Positions 30,186 to 45,100 of a stretch of DNA of 64,000 nucleotides are shown piece by piece. The translations under genes were made by a program, and so were the position numbers. The stretch's first letter is position 1; each line of letters begins with the position of its first letter. The notes below the pieces were generated by a model. It was not told the origin of the DNA and did not search any database. It saw nothing but the letters and a program-made list of their open reading frames with translations. Origin of the DNA: Siphonodentalium dalli (taxonomy: Eukaryota; Mollusca; Scaphopoda; Gadilida; Siphonodentaliidae); the NCBI GenBank assembly GCA_032622095.1, contig CP136065.1:68477675-68541674 (forward strand). The letters run 5' to 3'.

Positions 30186-33100
30186 GTATGTGTTTGTTGG
30201 ACATTGTATCAGCTGATACGCACAAGTTTGAATATCATAATATACTTAATCGGGGTTCACGATTAAATAGCGACTGGTATACAATCGGGGTCACACTTGC
30301 CGCGTGATGTTATTAGATTATATTTCAAAATAATATCCTTATTTTTAAAGTATTTGAAAAGCGCAGAACGTATATTTGTATTTATTTTATACAAAATAAC
30401 GGAGATGTGTACGAAACAGGTTATATCACCACAAGTTGTCAACTTTGGTCGTAAATATGTCAAATCCACCTACATGTATATATCACTTTAAAAAACACGT
30501 CTCCCGTACTCATGTTAAGCTATGTTCTGGTATTTAATCGAACATCGTGTGGCACGTACATGTATTATTCAGATACCATTATATACCTAATCGTGAACCT
30601 TGATTAAATGATGTTTTATACCTAATCCTTGGAGTATTGGCTGTATTTATTGCATTTCGGGAGATTAAGCTGAATTTAATCTCCTCAGGATTTCAATAAA
30701 ATTTAGTGTTATTTTGATTGTGTTGGATATTAAACTCTAACTGAACATGCAAGGAATTTTATATTTGTTTCCAATTATTTTATTCATAAATATTATGCAT
30801 TAGTTGCAATGCTTGTAAGAAAATTAATAAAACTATTTACTGAAATAAATACACATAAAACATGTTTTTTTTAAGAACTACATGATGAAACCTCACCAAT
30901 AAATGTAAAAAAGCTTATTATGTCATGTCATCTTTAAAAGATAATCATGACCATGTTGGAAGTAGTTGAATGTAATTGAAAAAGTAATGGAATTACATGC
31001 TATTTATCAAAGTACTTAATTATTTTCAATTACTTGTAATTAAGAAATGGCCCAATTAGAAATTGCTCTCGGTTACTAGAGAACAAGTAATTAATTACAG
31101 TCAATTTCAATTACCAATTACAATTAACCCACCCCTGAGTGTAAATTTTACCGGGAAATCACTCCACTGCACGTAGAAACTACCGAACCGAAGTGAAAAA
31201 GCTTGCCCAGATACACGAATCAGGTTATACATTTAATGTGCGTGGGTCGCAAATTCGCGCATATCGGGAATAGAACCAACTTCGTCATCGCTGACAGCTC
31301 ATGTTGATCTAATACGCCAATTATTCGCATTGCTAACTGAGCCACTTTGGACTCCACACGGTGAAACGGAACCATATATGATTACTTTAGCGCATTGCAT
31401 ATGTATTACAAGTCTCACCCCCTAACTTTGGTCAATATGTTCAACAGTTTGAAATATTATGCCCTGTACAACATTAGTTGGAAGTTTTACACAACATATA
31501 TTATGTTGAAATTGTGCTTATTGCTTGATTTTCTACTTTTGGTCTCAAATGACCATTAGATGGAAATTTTCCAACCTTATTAAGGAGCGTGTCAGCTTGG
31601 AAATTTACAACAATTGGAAAGTTGGAGTTACCATTCAGATGGAAATTTCCAACCCAAGATGGTCCAAATGGATTATGTGTTGGTTCAATGTGGCTGCAGT
31701 TGGGACTTCCAATATGTACACCCCATGGATACTCTCTATATATAGGCACGCCTCTGTTTCCGATAAGTCAAAATTTGTGATCCACATAAAGGGAAATGCA
31801 GGATATTTGCTGTAAGATCGCGTGAGGATATATATACTGATACATCACTGATTTTCCATGTACCCATCCCTATATGTATAACAGTTCTAGTCACTGTTCT
31901 ACATCCCTGTTCATATCAGTTCACCGACCACTCTAACTGAAATCCTCACCCGAAAGGGAACTGATAAAAAGTCAAAAATCTAAAAACACTAACAAATTAA
32001 TAGAATTTGATGTTGATGTCATACATATGTTGTACTCTGTAATATTTATATATTTAGGAACATTCTACCAGTGACATTGACCATCAATTTGCTTTTGAAA
32101 ATTACGGACCATTATAAGTGTTTGCTTAAAATTTTCATATACATTGAAACTAAAATTATCTGTATATAGACTAATTATACAGCAAATGAGCTTAATAGAA
32201 CTGTAAAATGTATCTTGTTTAAAGGACCACTTAATGTGTTGGTCCTCGATTATTTCTAGACCGAGTCAGTGTTATTTACTACATATTTGGCATGAAATAA
32301 GACCAATTAAATACAGATTATTATTCCACCAGGGTATAGAACATGTGGCCAGTGTCCACCAAGTAATAGGGATGTTCACCCACATGACACCCCCTTTATT
32401 GACCCAAAAATTGCCGAAATGCATCAAAACGCAAAACTAGAAGATAGAGTTATATTCCCTCAGCATTGTGTACAAGAAAACCTATGTCAGAAATGGTAAC
32501 GCGTTCAAGATCATATATTATATACCCATGATTGTAATTATAGAATATAAAATATATTGGTTTCGCGAATGACCAACTCAGAATTACGTTAAAATAACAA
32601 AAAAACCAGCACCTAATTAATAACGAACCGGTGGCAGACTCGGCCGTCTCCGACCACAACCCCCAGTTAGTCCAGGAGATATTGTCGACCTCTGCACCCC
32701 CAGGACTTAACTTCACCCCACTAATTTTCTTTCTTAATGTCTCCTCTAATTTTTTTCACTTGTTAACAAGAAAATAAAGTGGCCGCAGAGACTCCAGACA
32801 AGATGGCGTCCATCATGGCGCCATTTTTTGTATATGCACTAGGTCTCTTTGATCGCCATTATAGTAAAGATGATAGCACATGCGGTCTTGTTTTCCGCTC
32901 GATTCGTTATACCAATATACAACCCTTACAAATTAGCCAAAATTCCGACACCAAAATCCAATATGGCGGCCAAGATGGCCGCAGAAATGTGAAAATATGC
33001 TATTTTTTCTGACATGTTACCACATTTCGTTTGTCTCTGTGGGAAAATATTGGCATATTTGCGTCATATTATACATTTATCGTATAGAGGAGTTATTGGC

Positions 33101-36100
33101 GAACACATGGGGACAATAATATACATTCATTGTTGGATATTTTTGTCCGATATCACGTTTTCCCAAATGCCTGTATAATAGGTCAAAGCCGAATCTGCGT
33201 TAATAGCGCGATGTAATGTTTCGAATCAATGAATGTTATTGCTATTATAACAACACCCATGCATATATATGTGCAGGAGATACTCGAGCTAGGATTCCTC
33301 TTATACCGGAGTTGAGGAATATTTACCCAAATCCAAGATGGCGGCCAAAATGGCCACCAGAAATAGAAAATTCGCCGAAAATCAGCGAGCATTATTGTCA
33401 TGTCAACTCCACACCTGCTTACTATTGTAAGTTGTGAACATTTAGGCGAAGAACTTTCCTTGTACCATATCCAAATAAAAGTCCCCCAAATCTAAAATGG
33501 CGCCCACAATGGCGGACAAATTTGGGCGTTATTGTTTCGCGATTTCTACCCACCAGTACATGTTGATATGTATGAATTGTTCATTAGGGCTTGGCAAGTG
33601 ATACTCACAGTCAATATGAAAAGAAGCCGATATTATCACATACTAATTTCAATTTTTGTCATAATATCGATTTGTAAAGACAAAACGGTACATAATATAA
33701 GCCATCTATTAGTTCCAACGTAAGTCGTAGCCTTTTGGAAGGATGAAAACCCACAATCGCGATGTGGCATTTCAAAATCCATCTCCACTAAGGGCTCATA
33801 CTGGCCGTAACCGTATATAAATTATAGGTGCGCCGAATAGTCATATTATGACTTCCAAAAATCAAAACAACTGTACCTGAGCTTATTCCGAATTTGCCAC
33901 ATTCAGCATTATCTGGACCCGTTTCCGTCTCTTCGTCAGATTAATTTATCTCGCTCACAACAACAGTTTACTACACTTCTTTGTAAAAGTGTCCCACTAA
34001 TCGGAATGTTTCAAACAATACATATGCCGGTGTCCAGATCACGTGTTTGTTTCGAAAGCTTGGAAATCTTAGCGAGCTTCATTCGTGGTATATCTTATGG
34101 TATAATTCAGATGCTACATATGGGGTATAGGCGTAATCTTGTGCGATACACTAGAAAGGTATTCGGTCGATGTTTTCTAGCTTTCAGAAGGACCTATCTA
34201 TCTGCGTATTGTCAGCTTTGGTGACCTAATGGGGATAACAACGTGTACACCTGGTGATCTTCCCAAATAGCCACTTCTCAATATATTGTTCATCAATTCA
34301 CATACTCATCTAATGCACTGACGTACCCGGACAACTTCTGTATATGGCTTCGAATGTTGAAAGCCCGACATTTGATGGATGTATTTCTGTAAGGCGTAGA
34401 AGACCATAATGCATAATACACCCAAACTCCTTGAACATGATCATAAGAACAAGCTTGTTGGCGTCCAGCAATCGTCTCACCGAAAAGCTCCAAGCAGATG
34501 ATAACAATACACACGGTGCTAGTTTGTGGGTATGTGTCATGATAGTGGAAATGACATTGGTCCATGACTGCACCACCCCTTATTTCGATTCAGACAGGAT
34601 CTCAAGTGTGGCTTTGCTTTCTTGTATGCTAAAATGTTATGTTCCCATCCGTTTGGAAGCCATTCTTTAACAACTGGACCAGACGTGTATCATTGGCTAC
34701 TACTGTATAAGCCCCACCAAGACTGGGGTGTAGTCTTAAAGGCGATACCTTTGATAGTTGGTTGATATGTCATACCCACGCTGGGTGGTATGGTTCATGA
34801 AAGTACAAATGCCACCAACAAAAGGGTGAAATGTTCAACACGAAGAGCATCCAGAGGAATGTTACGTTGATGAGCTCTTGCATTCAGTTCAACAAACGTT
34901 GGTACACCAAGTGATTTATTGGTAACATCACCATTGCGACCATTTTCCTGCATGAGACATTAACTGCTATATCCTAAATTTATATATATAAAGCTATATG
35001 ATCATAAAGGTCGCGTTCCCCAACGTCCACAGCCATTGCCATCGAGACTGTAAATGTTCTTTAAATACATAGTGAAATAAATGCACCACAGTTCCTGACA
35101 TTTTCTTGAATAATACCGCCCACATACTGACACTAACCATGAGAGAGGATAACAAAAAACGCACACATTCATGCTATAAAGACATTATCATTCAGTCCAT
35201 CCGACTGTTTTGAGGGAGGCTAGCATAGTATTATCCAGACAAAAATGTACGTAGTTGAATCACAAAGGCTTCGAAACTGATGTGATCTTACCACACCAAA
35301 AAAACCGACACGCATGACATGCACCAGGTGTAGGGGTGGTGTTTACCGTAGCCATTTCATTCCCACTATCATGGCGCATGTCCACAAACTAGCACCGCGA
35401 GCATTGTTCTTCTCTGCTGGGAGATATTCGACGAGACAACTGCGGAGCGTCACGCAGTTTGCTTCGGATCATGGTCAAGAAGTATGGGTAGTCTGTACAC
35501 TATGGTCTTCTCCTTAGCAGATAGACATCTGTCCAAGGGAATGAGACAGCTAGCAACTTTCGAAACACTGTCGAAGTTGTCCACATATGCCAATGCGTTC
35601 GCTGAGTTTGTGAGTTGACGAACCATCTATTGAGAAGTGACTAGCTGACTGGTTCGCCAGGTGTACATGCCGTTATCCCCATGGGTATGAGACATATACA
35701 TAGAGATGACCTTCTGTAAGCTTGTATACTCATCGGTCATATGCCTTCCAAGTTCAAGATGACGCACAAATATCATATTTAGCAAATATTTAAAATCGTA
35801 AGCTAGACACCGGAAAATGAATTGTTTGAAACGTTATGATTAGAGGGACCCTACTCCCAGGAAGTGGTGAATACTTTGTCGGTGTGAGCGACCTAGATTT
35901 ATCAGACAAAGCAATGGAAGCTGGTCCAGATAATTATGGACGTGACGTGGAAAATTAGAATCTGTTATCAGGTAATTGTTCTGAAATAACTATTCGGCGC
36001 ACCTACGCTTACGGCCATTATCGGCGCTAAGGTGAGAATGGATTTCGAAATGCCACATCGCGATATTAATTGTGGTTTTTCATCTTCCCAGAAGGATACG

Positions 36101-39100
36101 AGCTATGTTATGCGTTTTGATACCTTTAAGTTGAACTAGTAGATGGTTTATGTACCGTTTCGTCCATACATACCGATATTATGACAAAACGTTGAAATTA
36201 ATATGTGAAAATATCGATTTCTTTTCAATTTCTAGCCGCCAATTTAGCAGCGATCTTGGCTGTAAGTATCAATTGCCAAACCGTAATGAATACATCATGT
36301 CACTATTCCATATCAACATGTAATGGTGGATAGAAATCGCGAAACAATAACGCCCATCGTAAGAAAGTAAAGGAATGTAGACTTGTTTTCAAATTTCGGT
36401 CGCCATTTTGGCCGCCATCTTCGATTTGGAAAACAATTTCTTGCATGAGATGTAATGTAATTACCTCACCTCAGTATTTCCAACTCAACTGTAAGCATGG
36501 GTGGAGTTCTCTCGACAATAATGCCCAATGATGTGAATATGAGGGAATTTCGGTGATTTTTCAAAATATGTCCGCCATTGAGGGCGCCATTTTGGATTTG
36601 GGGGACTTTTATTTGGATATGGTACAAGGCAAGTTCTTCGCCTAAGTGTTCCCAACTCACAATAGTAAGCAGGTGAGGAGTTTTCATGACAATAATGCTC
36701 ACTGATGTTAAAATCAGCGAATTTCGGCGATTTTTCTATTTCTGGTGGCCATTTTGGCCGCCATCTTGGATTTGGGTAAATATTCCTCAACTCAGGTATA
36801 AGAGAAATCCTAGCTCGAGTATCTCCCGCACATATATATGCATGGGTGTTGTTATAATAGCAATAACATTCATTGATTCGAAACATTGCATCGCGTTATT
36901 AACGTTGATTCGGCTTTGACCTATTATACCGGGGGGGGGGGGTGAACAAAATTTCCTGCTTGTTTTTTTAGTGTTTTGGCAATGAGTTGGGCTTCAAAAC
37001 CATTTTGAATGAGAGAAATAATGTAATTCTAACTGGTAAACTGACTGCAGGCAGTTGTCGTGTTGTATTTTGTTGCAAATTTTGAAATCCAAGATGGCCG
37101 CTGGCAGCCATGTTTGTTTTGGCCGAATGACCTCAAAATGACTCATTCCTATTTACATGTCCATGTTAACATCCATGATAAATAGTATGCACATAAATTC
37201 ATATACAGCTGTTTACAGTGAATTTCTCCCCGCAAATCTCTGTTTTAGTGTTAAAAGGGGGGTGGGTGTCAAAAAATGGTCGGAAAAAACTGCCGAAAAC
37301 AGAAACAAAACAATTCCGACCCCCCCCCCCCCCGATTATACCGGCATTTGGGAAAACGTGATATCGGACAAAAATATCCCACAATGAATGTATATTATTG
37401 TCCCCATGTGGTCGCCAATGACTCCTCTATTTGATAAATGTATAACATGACGCAAAGATGCCAACATTTTCCCACAGAGACAAACGAAATGTGTTAACAT
37501 GTCAGAAAAATAGCATATTTTCACATTTCGGCGGCCATCTTGGCCGCCATATTGGATTCTGGTGTCGGATTTTTGGCTAATTTGTAAGGGTTCTATATTA
37601 GCATAACGAATCGAGCAGAAAACAAGAACGCATGTGATATCATCTTTACTATAACGGCGATCAAAGAGACCTGGTGCATTTAAAAAAATGGCCGCCATGA
37701 TGGACGCCATCTTGTCTGGAGTCTCTGCGACCACTTTTTTTTTCTTGTTAACACAGGTGGTTAACAAGTGAAAACAATTATAGGAGACCTTAAGGAAGAA
37801 AATTAGTGGGGTGAAGTTAAGTCCTGGGGGGGGGGGTGCAGAGGTCGACCAATATCTCCTGGTCTAAGTGGGATGCAGAACGAAAAATGTATATAAAAGT
37901 TGAAATATAAAATTTACAAATTATCTTTTTCATTTCTTTTATTTGCAATTAACATAGCTTGTCACAAACAAAAAATCAACATTCTTGACATAATAATGTA
38001 AAGGACAATAAACGAAATTGAAATTCCCAACTACCCCTTTTATACCGGACTCGGCCTCCGGTTCGTAGTTCGATTTTTAATCCTCCCAAAAATTCCCATT
38101 ATCTATAAATAACACGCCCATCGAACCATAGCTATCTATAATATCTAGGACAGAATACACGCGGCGCGCGTAATAATAGACTGGCAGCACACGTGTACAG
38201 TCGGGATCAAAATTAAGCATTCCTCTTTCAAATTGTATATGATATAGAATATGCTGTGTATAATTCGATCTGGGTGTTCGGATATATTAAGTGGGCCTTT
38301 AATGGGTATGGTTGTGATTGGAAATAAAATGTGGATCACCAAACCACCACCGAATAAATCCCCTCTACATGTGTATATCACCGTTTTGTTTCCTTCAAGG
38401 TTTCGGCCATGACCTTGTTCGACATTTATCGGATCATACCGAATCACTTGTGATTGCCGGGTGCCTGGATGACAAGTCTCAAGGGGCGGTAACTCTATCA
38501 AATTTGCACAATGTCCACGTCATTAAGATTGACATCGCCGAAGATGACCTGATTCATCGATGTCTGAAGGAAGTCACTGATCTCCTTGAAGAAAAGAGTA
38601 TAAATGGTGAGTATATATATAGGCTTTCGGTGTGTTTTATACCGTTGATACAGCATATATGTTTAATGGCGCGCACAGTCTTATACTATTAGATCTAGAT
38701 AATTTTCATTATTTTCAACTTAGGTCTTGAGACTCTCATGCAATAACGTATTTAAAACGGAGGAATCCTACCAATGAAAGTTACTTGCGCATCGAAGAGT
38801 GTGTTTTCGACCAATCAATAACTTCCTGCAAATACAATAATTATTCACACTTTGCACTCAATAATAATTATTCACACAAGCCTCGCTAAATCTTGCTAAA
38901 AATAAGTATTACAACAAAATAGGTTTGATTCGCTGAAGCAAGAACTGTCGCATATTCTACGGACTTTATTTATACCCATGCAGAAAAGAGGAAAGGCTTT
39001 ACGGGGGTTGAAGCGACGGCCATTGTCATTAGCGCGTGTAGGAATTGCCGCACGTCAATCAAAACCGTTAACAGTGCTTTATATAAATGCGGAAACTTGA

Positions 39101-42100
39101 ATATTAATGAGCTGTCGCCAGTATGGGGATTCCCCGTTCATCTCTGAAATTAATTTATGTACCGGAGTCTCCAGACTGAGAGTTGACTGTAATGAAACCT
39201 TGGTGTAGTTTTTATTAGACTGTGGCGCGCATTGCGTTGGAAATCGCGAAACGTTACAGAAAAATACTACCGGTACTAACCAGGGGGGGGTCTGGAAAAA
39301 AATTGCACATATAGGACCCAAAAAGTTTTTTTCCGACCTCGAGGGACCCACCACCCCATTTTTGCAAAAAAAATATTTTTTTCCTCCAAAATTTTGGGGA
39401 CCCACCCCCCGTTTCTCATGTTTTTATCAAAATTTCAGAGGTTTTTTTTAGCCGTTCTTCAATAACTGTGTTAACTGCCTTACTAATTGGTAAACACAGA
39501 TCAGAAAAACGAAAAATATATTGTATTTCCATGTGTTTCCTGGTGTTTTCAGTATCTAACAACAATATTAATTAAGCATTGTGTAGGTACACTATATGTC
39601 ACAAATTGCCCTAGACCCATTTTTAACCTTAATATATCGAGTGTGTTGTGTCTGACAGAGAACACTGGCCAGTGTAAATAGTGGTAAACAGGTCAGGGGT
39701 TCCACAATTATATGTGCATGATCAAAGAACTCTTTAGTCTTATCCAACGGGATGGGGTGGGGATGGGAATTGTTTTTTGGTTATGTATACACATAGATAT
39801 ATGGTTATTATACTGCCCGATATTAGTCGGCGGGTATATAGTTGACGTCTCGAGCCGTCTGTCCGTACAAACATTTTTAATTTTAACTCAAGTGTCAGTT
39901 GTCATATTTGATGCCCTATGGCATGGTGACGGACCAGAAATGGGAGACGAATATGCATAATATCGCGGGTTGTGACCACCAATGCCCACCAGAGTTATGG
40001 GCCCTGTTCGACTTTATGAAATTCAGTCCATACAAAGTTTTTGCAATATAAGTTAAGTGTTGGTTGTCAAATTTTGATGTGGTTTGGTATGGTGATAGAC
40101 CAGAATGTAGAATTGAATGTCATTTCTCAATGCATCTGAATGCATCACATTATTTCAGTTCATCTATTTGTAAGTGATAACAGTATACAATTAGTATTTT
40201 AGTTTCGTCTTGTTGAGCAGTAAAGCTCCCAGATGAAGTTCGAAAATCCAATGAGAATAGCGTCACCTTCATTTGGGATTGTCTGAGCAGTAAACAGTAA
40301 TGTCATTCATCATAACCAATTCAGTTTTATTTGGATAATTGTTGCAAATTAACATTACTTGCAATCATTCAAGATGAGAAATAACCAGAAGGAATGAATT
40401 TGATTACATGCCAAAACAAGACAGTATTTCAGACATTAGAAATTTATGAGATACCCTTTTCAATTTCATGTTATGCAACAATCAGGTTAATGATATCTAC
40501 TAGTAGTCATCATTGAGTATTCACCATTTAGTATCCAATTTGTGATAGAGTTTTTTTGTTTTACTACTTTTATTCAGATAATACAACTGGGTAATATATT
40601 AATTTTGTTACTAAATATTTCTTCCGTTGATCATAAGTTTCCTGAATGTTAATACAGTGGTCCACTGTGAAGTGGTCCGGGATACTGTGAAATCCAGAAT
40701 GTTGCTAAATCTGAGGCTAAAGAGTCACTATAGCTGCCTATATAGCCCTATACCAACAAGCATGGTAATAACATGCTTACAAACAACATTACATGTTCAG
40801 TACTTGTAAATTGTTTGAAAAAAACCCATTTTGGAAAAAATTTACAAGCACCATTTTGTCCGCCTCTGGACCACCCACCCACTCCGACCCTATATACGGA
40901 ATTTTTTTGCAGACCCCCCCCCCCCCCCCCACTGTACTAACCATTTAATTATAACAAATACAATTGGAAGCACAGAATTGACAGACAAAATATTATGTCA
41001 TAATGTTCGACCAAATTATGACGTAGGTTCCCGCCCCTGGGTTGGTAACGTCGCGGTGTGAAGATTTCACGACATGTGTTCGAATCCAATGATTTATTAC
41101 ACACCTTTTCCTAGCTATTGCTGTTCCACATTTCAAACCTGTATGGAACGTACGTTCCATGCGCATCTCGTTGACGTCATATGATGTACTTGACGTTCGC
41201 ATCAGCCATACAACCGGATCTATAAAATAAAAACATGATCACACATGAGAAAACAAGCCATGTGCCTGAACATGGTAAGCATGTATTTTAAATGCACGGA
41301 TTCTAGAACGGGTGACGTGTATAAAAAAAAAACACAGTAGCGAGGATCAGCGAGTGCTATACCGATATGTTATGTGTTAAACAACATGGTGGCAGTTTTA
41401 ACCAAAGTTCAGTTATTGTGTTGTTTCCCCGGTGTTGTATGTATGGTTATCGCACACTCTTTGCGTACTGTACTGTAGAATAATTTGGCTTTTGTCTACT
41501 AACACGGCGTACGATCTTGACAATAGCATGTTATTTACATGTACGCGATATGTATCATTGGTATAACAACACAATCTGTCTATATTTTAATATTCTTTCT
41601 GTGTATGGCGGTTTTAACGGGTGTGACTATTTTAACCGCAATACATATCGCGAACGCGATCCAAGCCTTTGACATTACTGCTTTTGCGCAACGAAAGCAT
41701 GAATCATTCGAACAATTCAAACCGTAGTTAAACTGACTTTTTTTTAAGTCGATAGCTAATAAACAAACCCCATATAAATGGCCTGGTGGATTACATCTAA
41801 TTATTTGCAGGTATACGGAAAATGTACTGATATTGATTTTATAATGTCAGTTATGTCTTTAAAACGTTAACTACGTGTTTAAGGGTTGTGGGGTCTGGTG
41901 AACAACGCCGGGATAGATTATTGCAGTCCGATAGAACTCTCTACGATCAAAGTATTTAAACAGATAGCTGACGTGAATATATTCGGTACTGTGAGGATAA
42001 CAAAGGCATTCTTACCACTAGTCCGAGCAGCAAAAGGTATGTTATAAGTGCATTGCGATAGCTAAATAATTACATCTCATCGGTACGTCGTGTATTGGCT

Positions 42101-45100
42101 GGCAACTGCCTGGAGGCAATTTAGCATGTGACGTAACAACGACATGAAAATACAATCATCGTTCAAATGATGGGCAAATGTTTAAAAATGGCATCTTCTA
42201 TATACAGCTGTGTTAGAGACAATGGATATATATCTGCTCAACATTGGGACGCGTTGTGATTTATAATTGCACTCCATTTATATATATATTTAGTTATGTC
42301 TCAATATCCATTTATGTATTTTTGAATCAGGGAATAAAACAAAGTATAGAGTAATTATCCAGTTCCACGAAGCGGTTGCGCTAAATTACGCGACTCCTGG
42401 CTGTGCGCGCGATGAAGTATTCGATGTTCGTTATCAATCACAACGTGCTCCATTCAAAATGTGTTCTTCCATTAGCAAACTTGAATCAAATCTTCAATAT
42501 AACACCATTCCAGGTCGTGTAGTATTCACGTCGAGTGTTCGTGGTCGGATGTGTCAGTCAGACCGATCAGCCTACTCACTCACGAAGTACGCTACGGAAT
42601 GCTTCGCTGACACACTGCGACGGGAAATGATTCAGTTTGGGGTCGAAGTCTGCATCGTAGAGCCGGGAAACTTCTGCAGTATCACTAGCGTCATGCAAAA
42701 TACCGTGAGTATTGTATGTATGCAGTATTCAGGGTCAGGAACCTACGTCACTTCAAATTTAATCTCTAAACCGTCGCTTCAGCTGCTATCTGGAACTATT
42801 GCCGCGGATGAGCTAAATATCTGTCGCAGGAATTATTGCACTTACATATACGAGTGAAAGTCCGTATGTGCATCTATTGAATGATTGAGGTTTGTTTTGA
42901 TATTCAAAATCGGTGCACAATTGATACCTATTCCCCTTGTAAATTTCAGTAGTAAATATTAGTTTTAACGATTACTGGTTTTTGAATGTGCAGTGCGAAT
43001 TTTTCACAGCTCATACACTATAGTTTATCCCGTCAGACATGCGTTTATATATGTATGTTTTAAACACATTTAAATTCAAAACCGCTTTGGGTTAGAGACT
43101 TGATTTGGTGACGTAGGTTCCTGGACCTGCTATTGCAGTATTCATGTTATGGCCATCTGGCTTAACGAGGATTCATTATCACTGTGGGGATAATGTGGGG
43201 ATAATGTGGGGATAATGATATATTACATAATATTTTGGCAGCGAAATATACGAGCATATATGCAGTACAATCTTTCAAACAAACTGATATCTCATTTGTG
43301 TTCAAACGCACAGTTGTTTGCTCTATAACATTCTAACCAAAGTTAGTTGTCAGTCGAAGGATTATCCTAGATGTATGGACCTGTGTATTCCACGACTGGC
43401 AACTTTGGTCAGAATAATATAGAAAACTACTGAGTATTTCTGAACAAGTAAGGTATCAACTTGTTGTTTAAATAAACAAGTATATGCTCGCAACAGTCAA
43501 AATACTATGTTTTGTGTCAGTTCCTCATTACACCACAAGGTTTTTTCATATCGCCTGTATCACTGTGGGGAAAATTATGTTTTGTACCCTGGCTCAATCG
43601 TACCGATATGCTCCGTTGGTTCAGAGTGCCCGGATGAAGATAATTAATAGATTGTGTTTATCACAGAATGCGTTAACTGCCAAACTCCATAAAGCGCCCT
43701 CTACACTATCGCTCCGAAACGATGAGATACCTCTGTCTGGAGTTTGGTTAACTGCTTCGCCTTTGGCTTTGAAAAGCAGACGAAATTCATAAACGATGTG
43801 TACATCTGTTAGAAATTTCGTCGGCTTTTCAAAGAGACATGTAGGCTATTTGGCCATACGTTTGTCACAAGACAACATACCTGTTTCTTGCGTGCATGCA
43901 TAATTCGTGTTTTATTGATGGTAATGATGAAAAGAGTAACGACTTGTATTAATCGAATAATAAAAATGAAGTTAGTTTGCCGTATCGTAATCAGGATGGA
44001 CTTTATTTTACCTACGGACTGTCCATTCTTGAATGTGCAGCCTACTCGTATAGTAAAACTGGGACCCCTGTGTCTTATATATATGTACTTTTAGTATTAT
44101 GACCAATTTGTGCCAGGGGCCGGTGGTTGTACCATTCATGTTTCCGAATACGTTGATCGAATAAATAGGATTATCATTATTTGTGGCTGAGACATGAGAA
44201 GCTACATAATTGTATATGTAATTGCCACAGGTGTAATATGTTCTTGTCCAATGGGGGATTGCATTATGGGTAATTCGCTAGTGTTGTAACTGACTCAATC
44301 GTACCGATAGAGTCACGTACATTACTTTCCTTTGAAATTTCAACACGCGTCTCAGTCATTACATACCCCACAGCAGAGTCATGTGTTGGGTTCTCTTCGC
44401 TTTCACATTTGGAATCGCCGCCATTACTTTCCTTTGCAATTTCATCACGCGCTTCAGTCAATGCATATCCCAAGAGATTCTGTTCTTTCTGGCCTGGTTA
44501 CTAGGCTAGTAATTAGGTCGATGTAAAAGTAAAAATGGGTCGCTTTAAAAGCTGTAGTCTTACCCCGCTGAATAAAATAGTCCGACACAGATTAGCACAT
44601 GTGCTGATATTGATATTACCACACCATTTGGAAAGCATGCGATCGTGTGGTAATCAAAGATGGATTTCGACGAAATTTGACACTTAGAGGTACTTGTGTC
44701 CGGGGAGTGTTTTGGACGGGTCAAATCGTGACCTCGACCTCACCTTGACAATTGACAAGGTCAAATTGGGTAAAACGGACGGATTTCGACGAAATTTGAT
44801 ACATATGGCTACTTTTATCCGGGGAGTGTTTTGGACGGGTCAAATCGTGAACCGGCGTGACCTTGACCTTCAATATGGCAAATCAAAGGTCAAATCAGGT
44901 AAGACGGATTGATTTCGACGAAATTTGATACCTATGGGGTACTTTTGTCAGGAGGTGTTTTGGACGGGTCAAACATGACCCCGACCTGACCTTGACTTTC
45001 AAAATAGTCAATTCAAGGTCAAATCAGGTAAGACGGATTGATTTCGACGAAATTTGATACCTATGGGGTACTTTTGTCAGGGGGTGTTTTGGACGGGTCA

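Noticed and set aside
36485-36919. 133- and 77-codon frames on opposite strands
   Set aside because: They lie in the foldback arm, and a near-identical frame (33216-33437) comes from the mirror arm; no domain.
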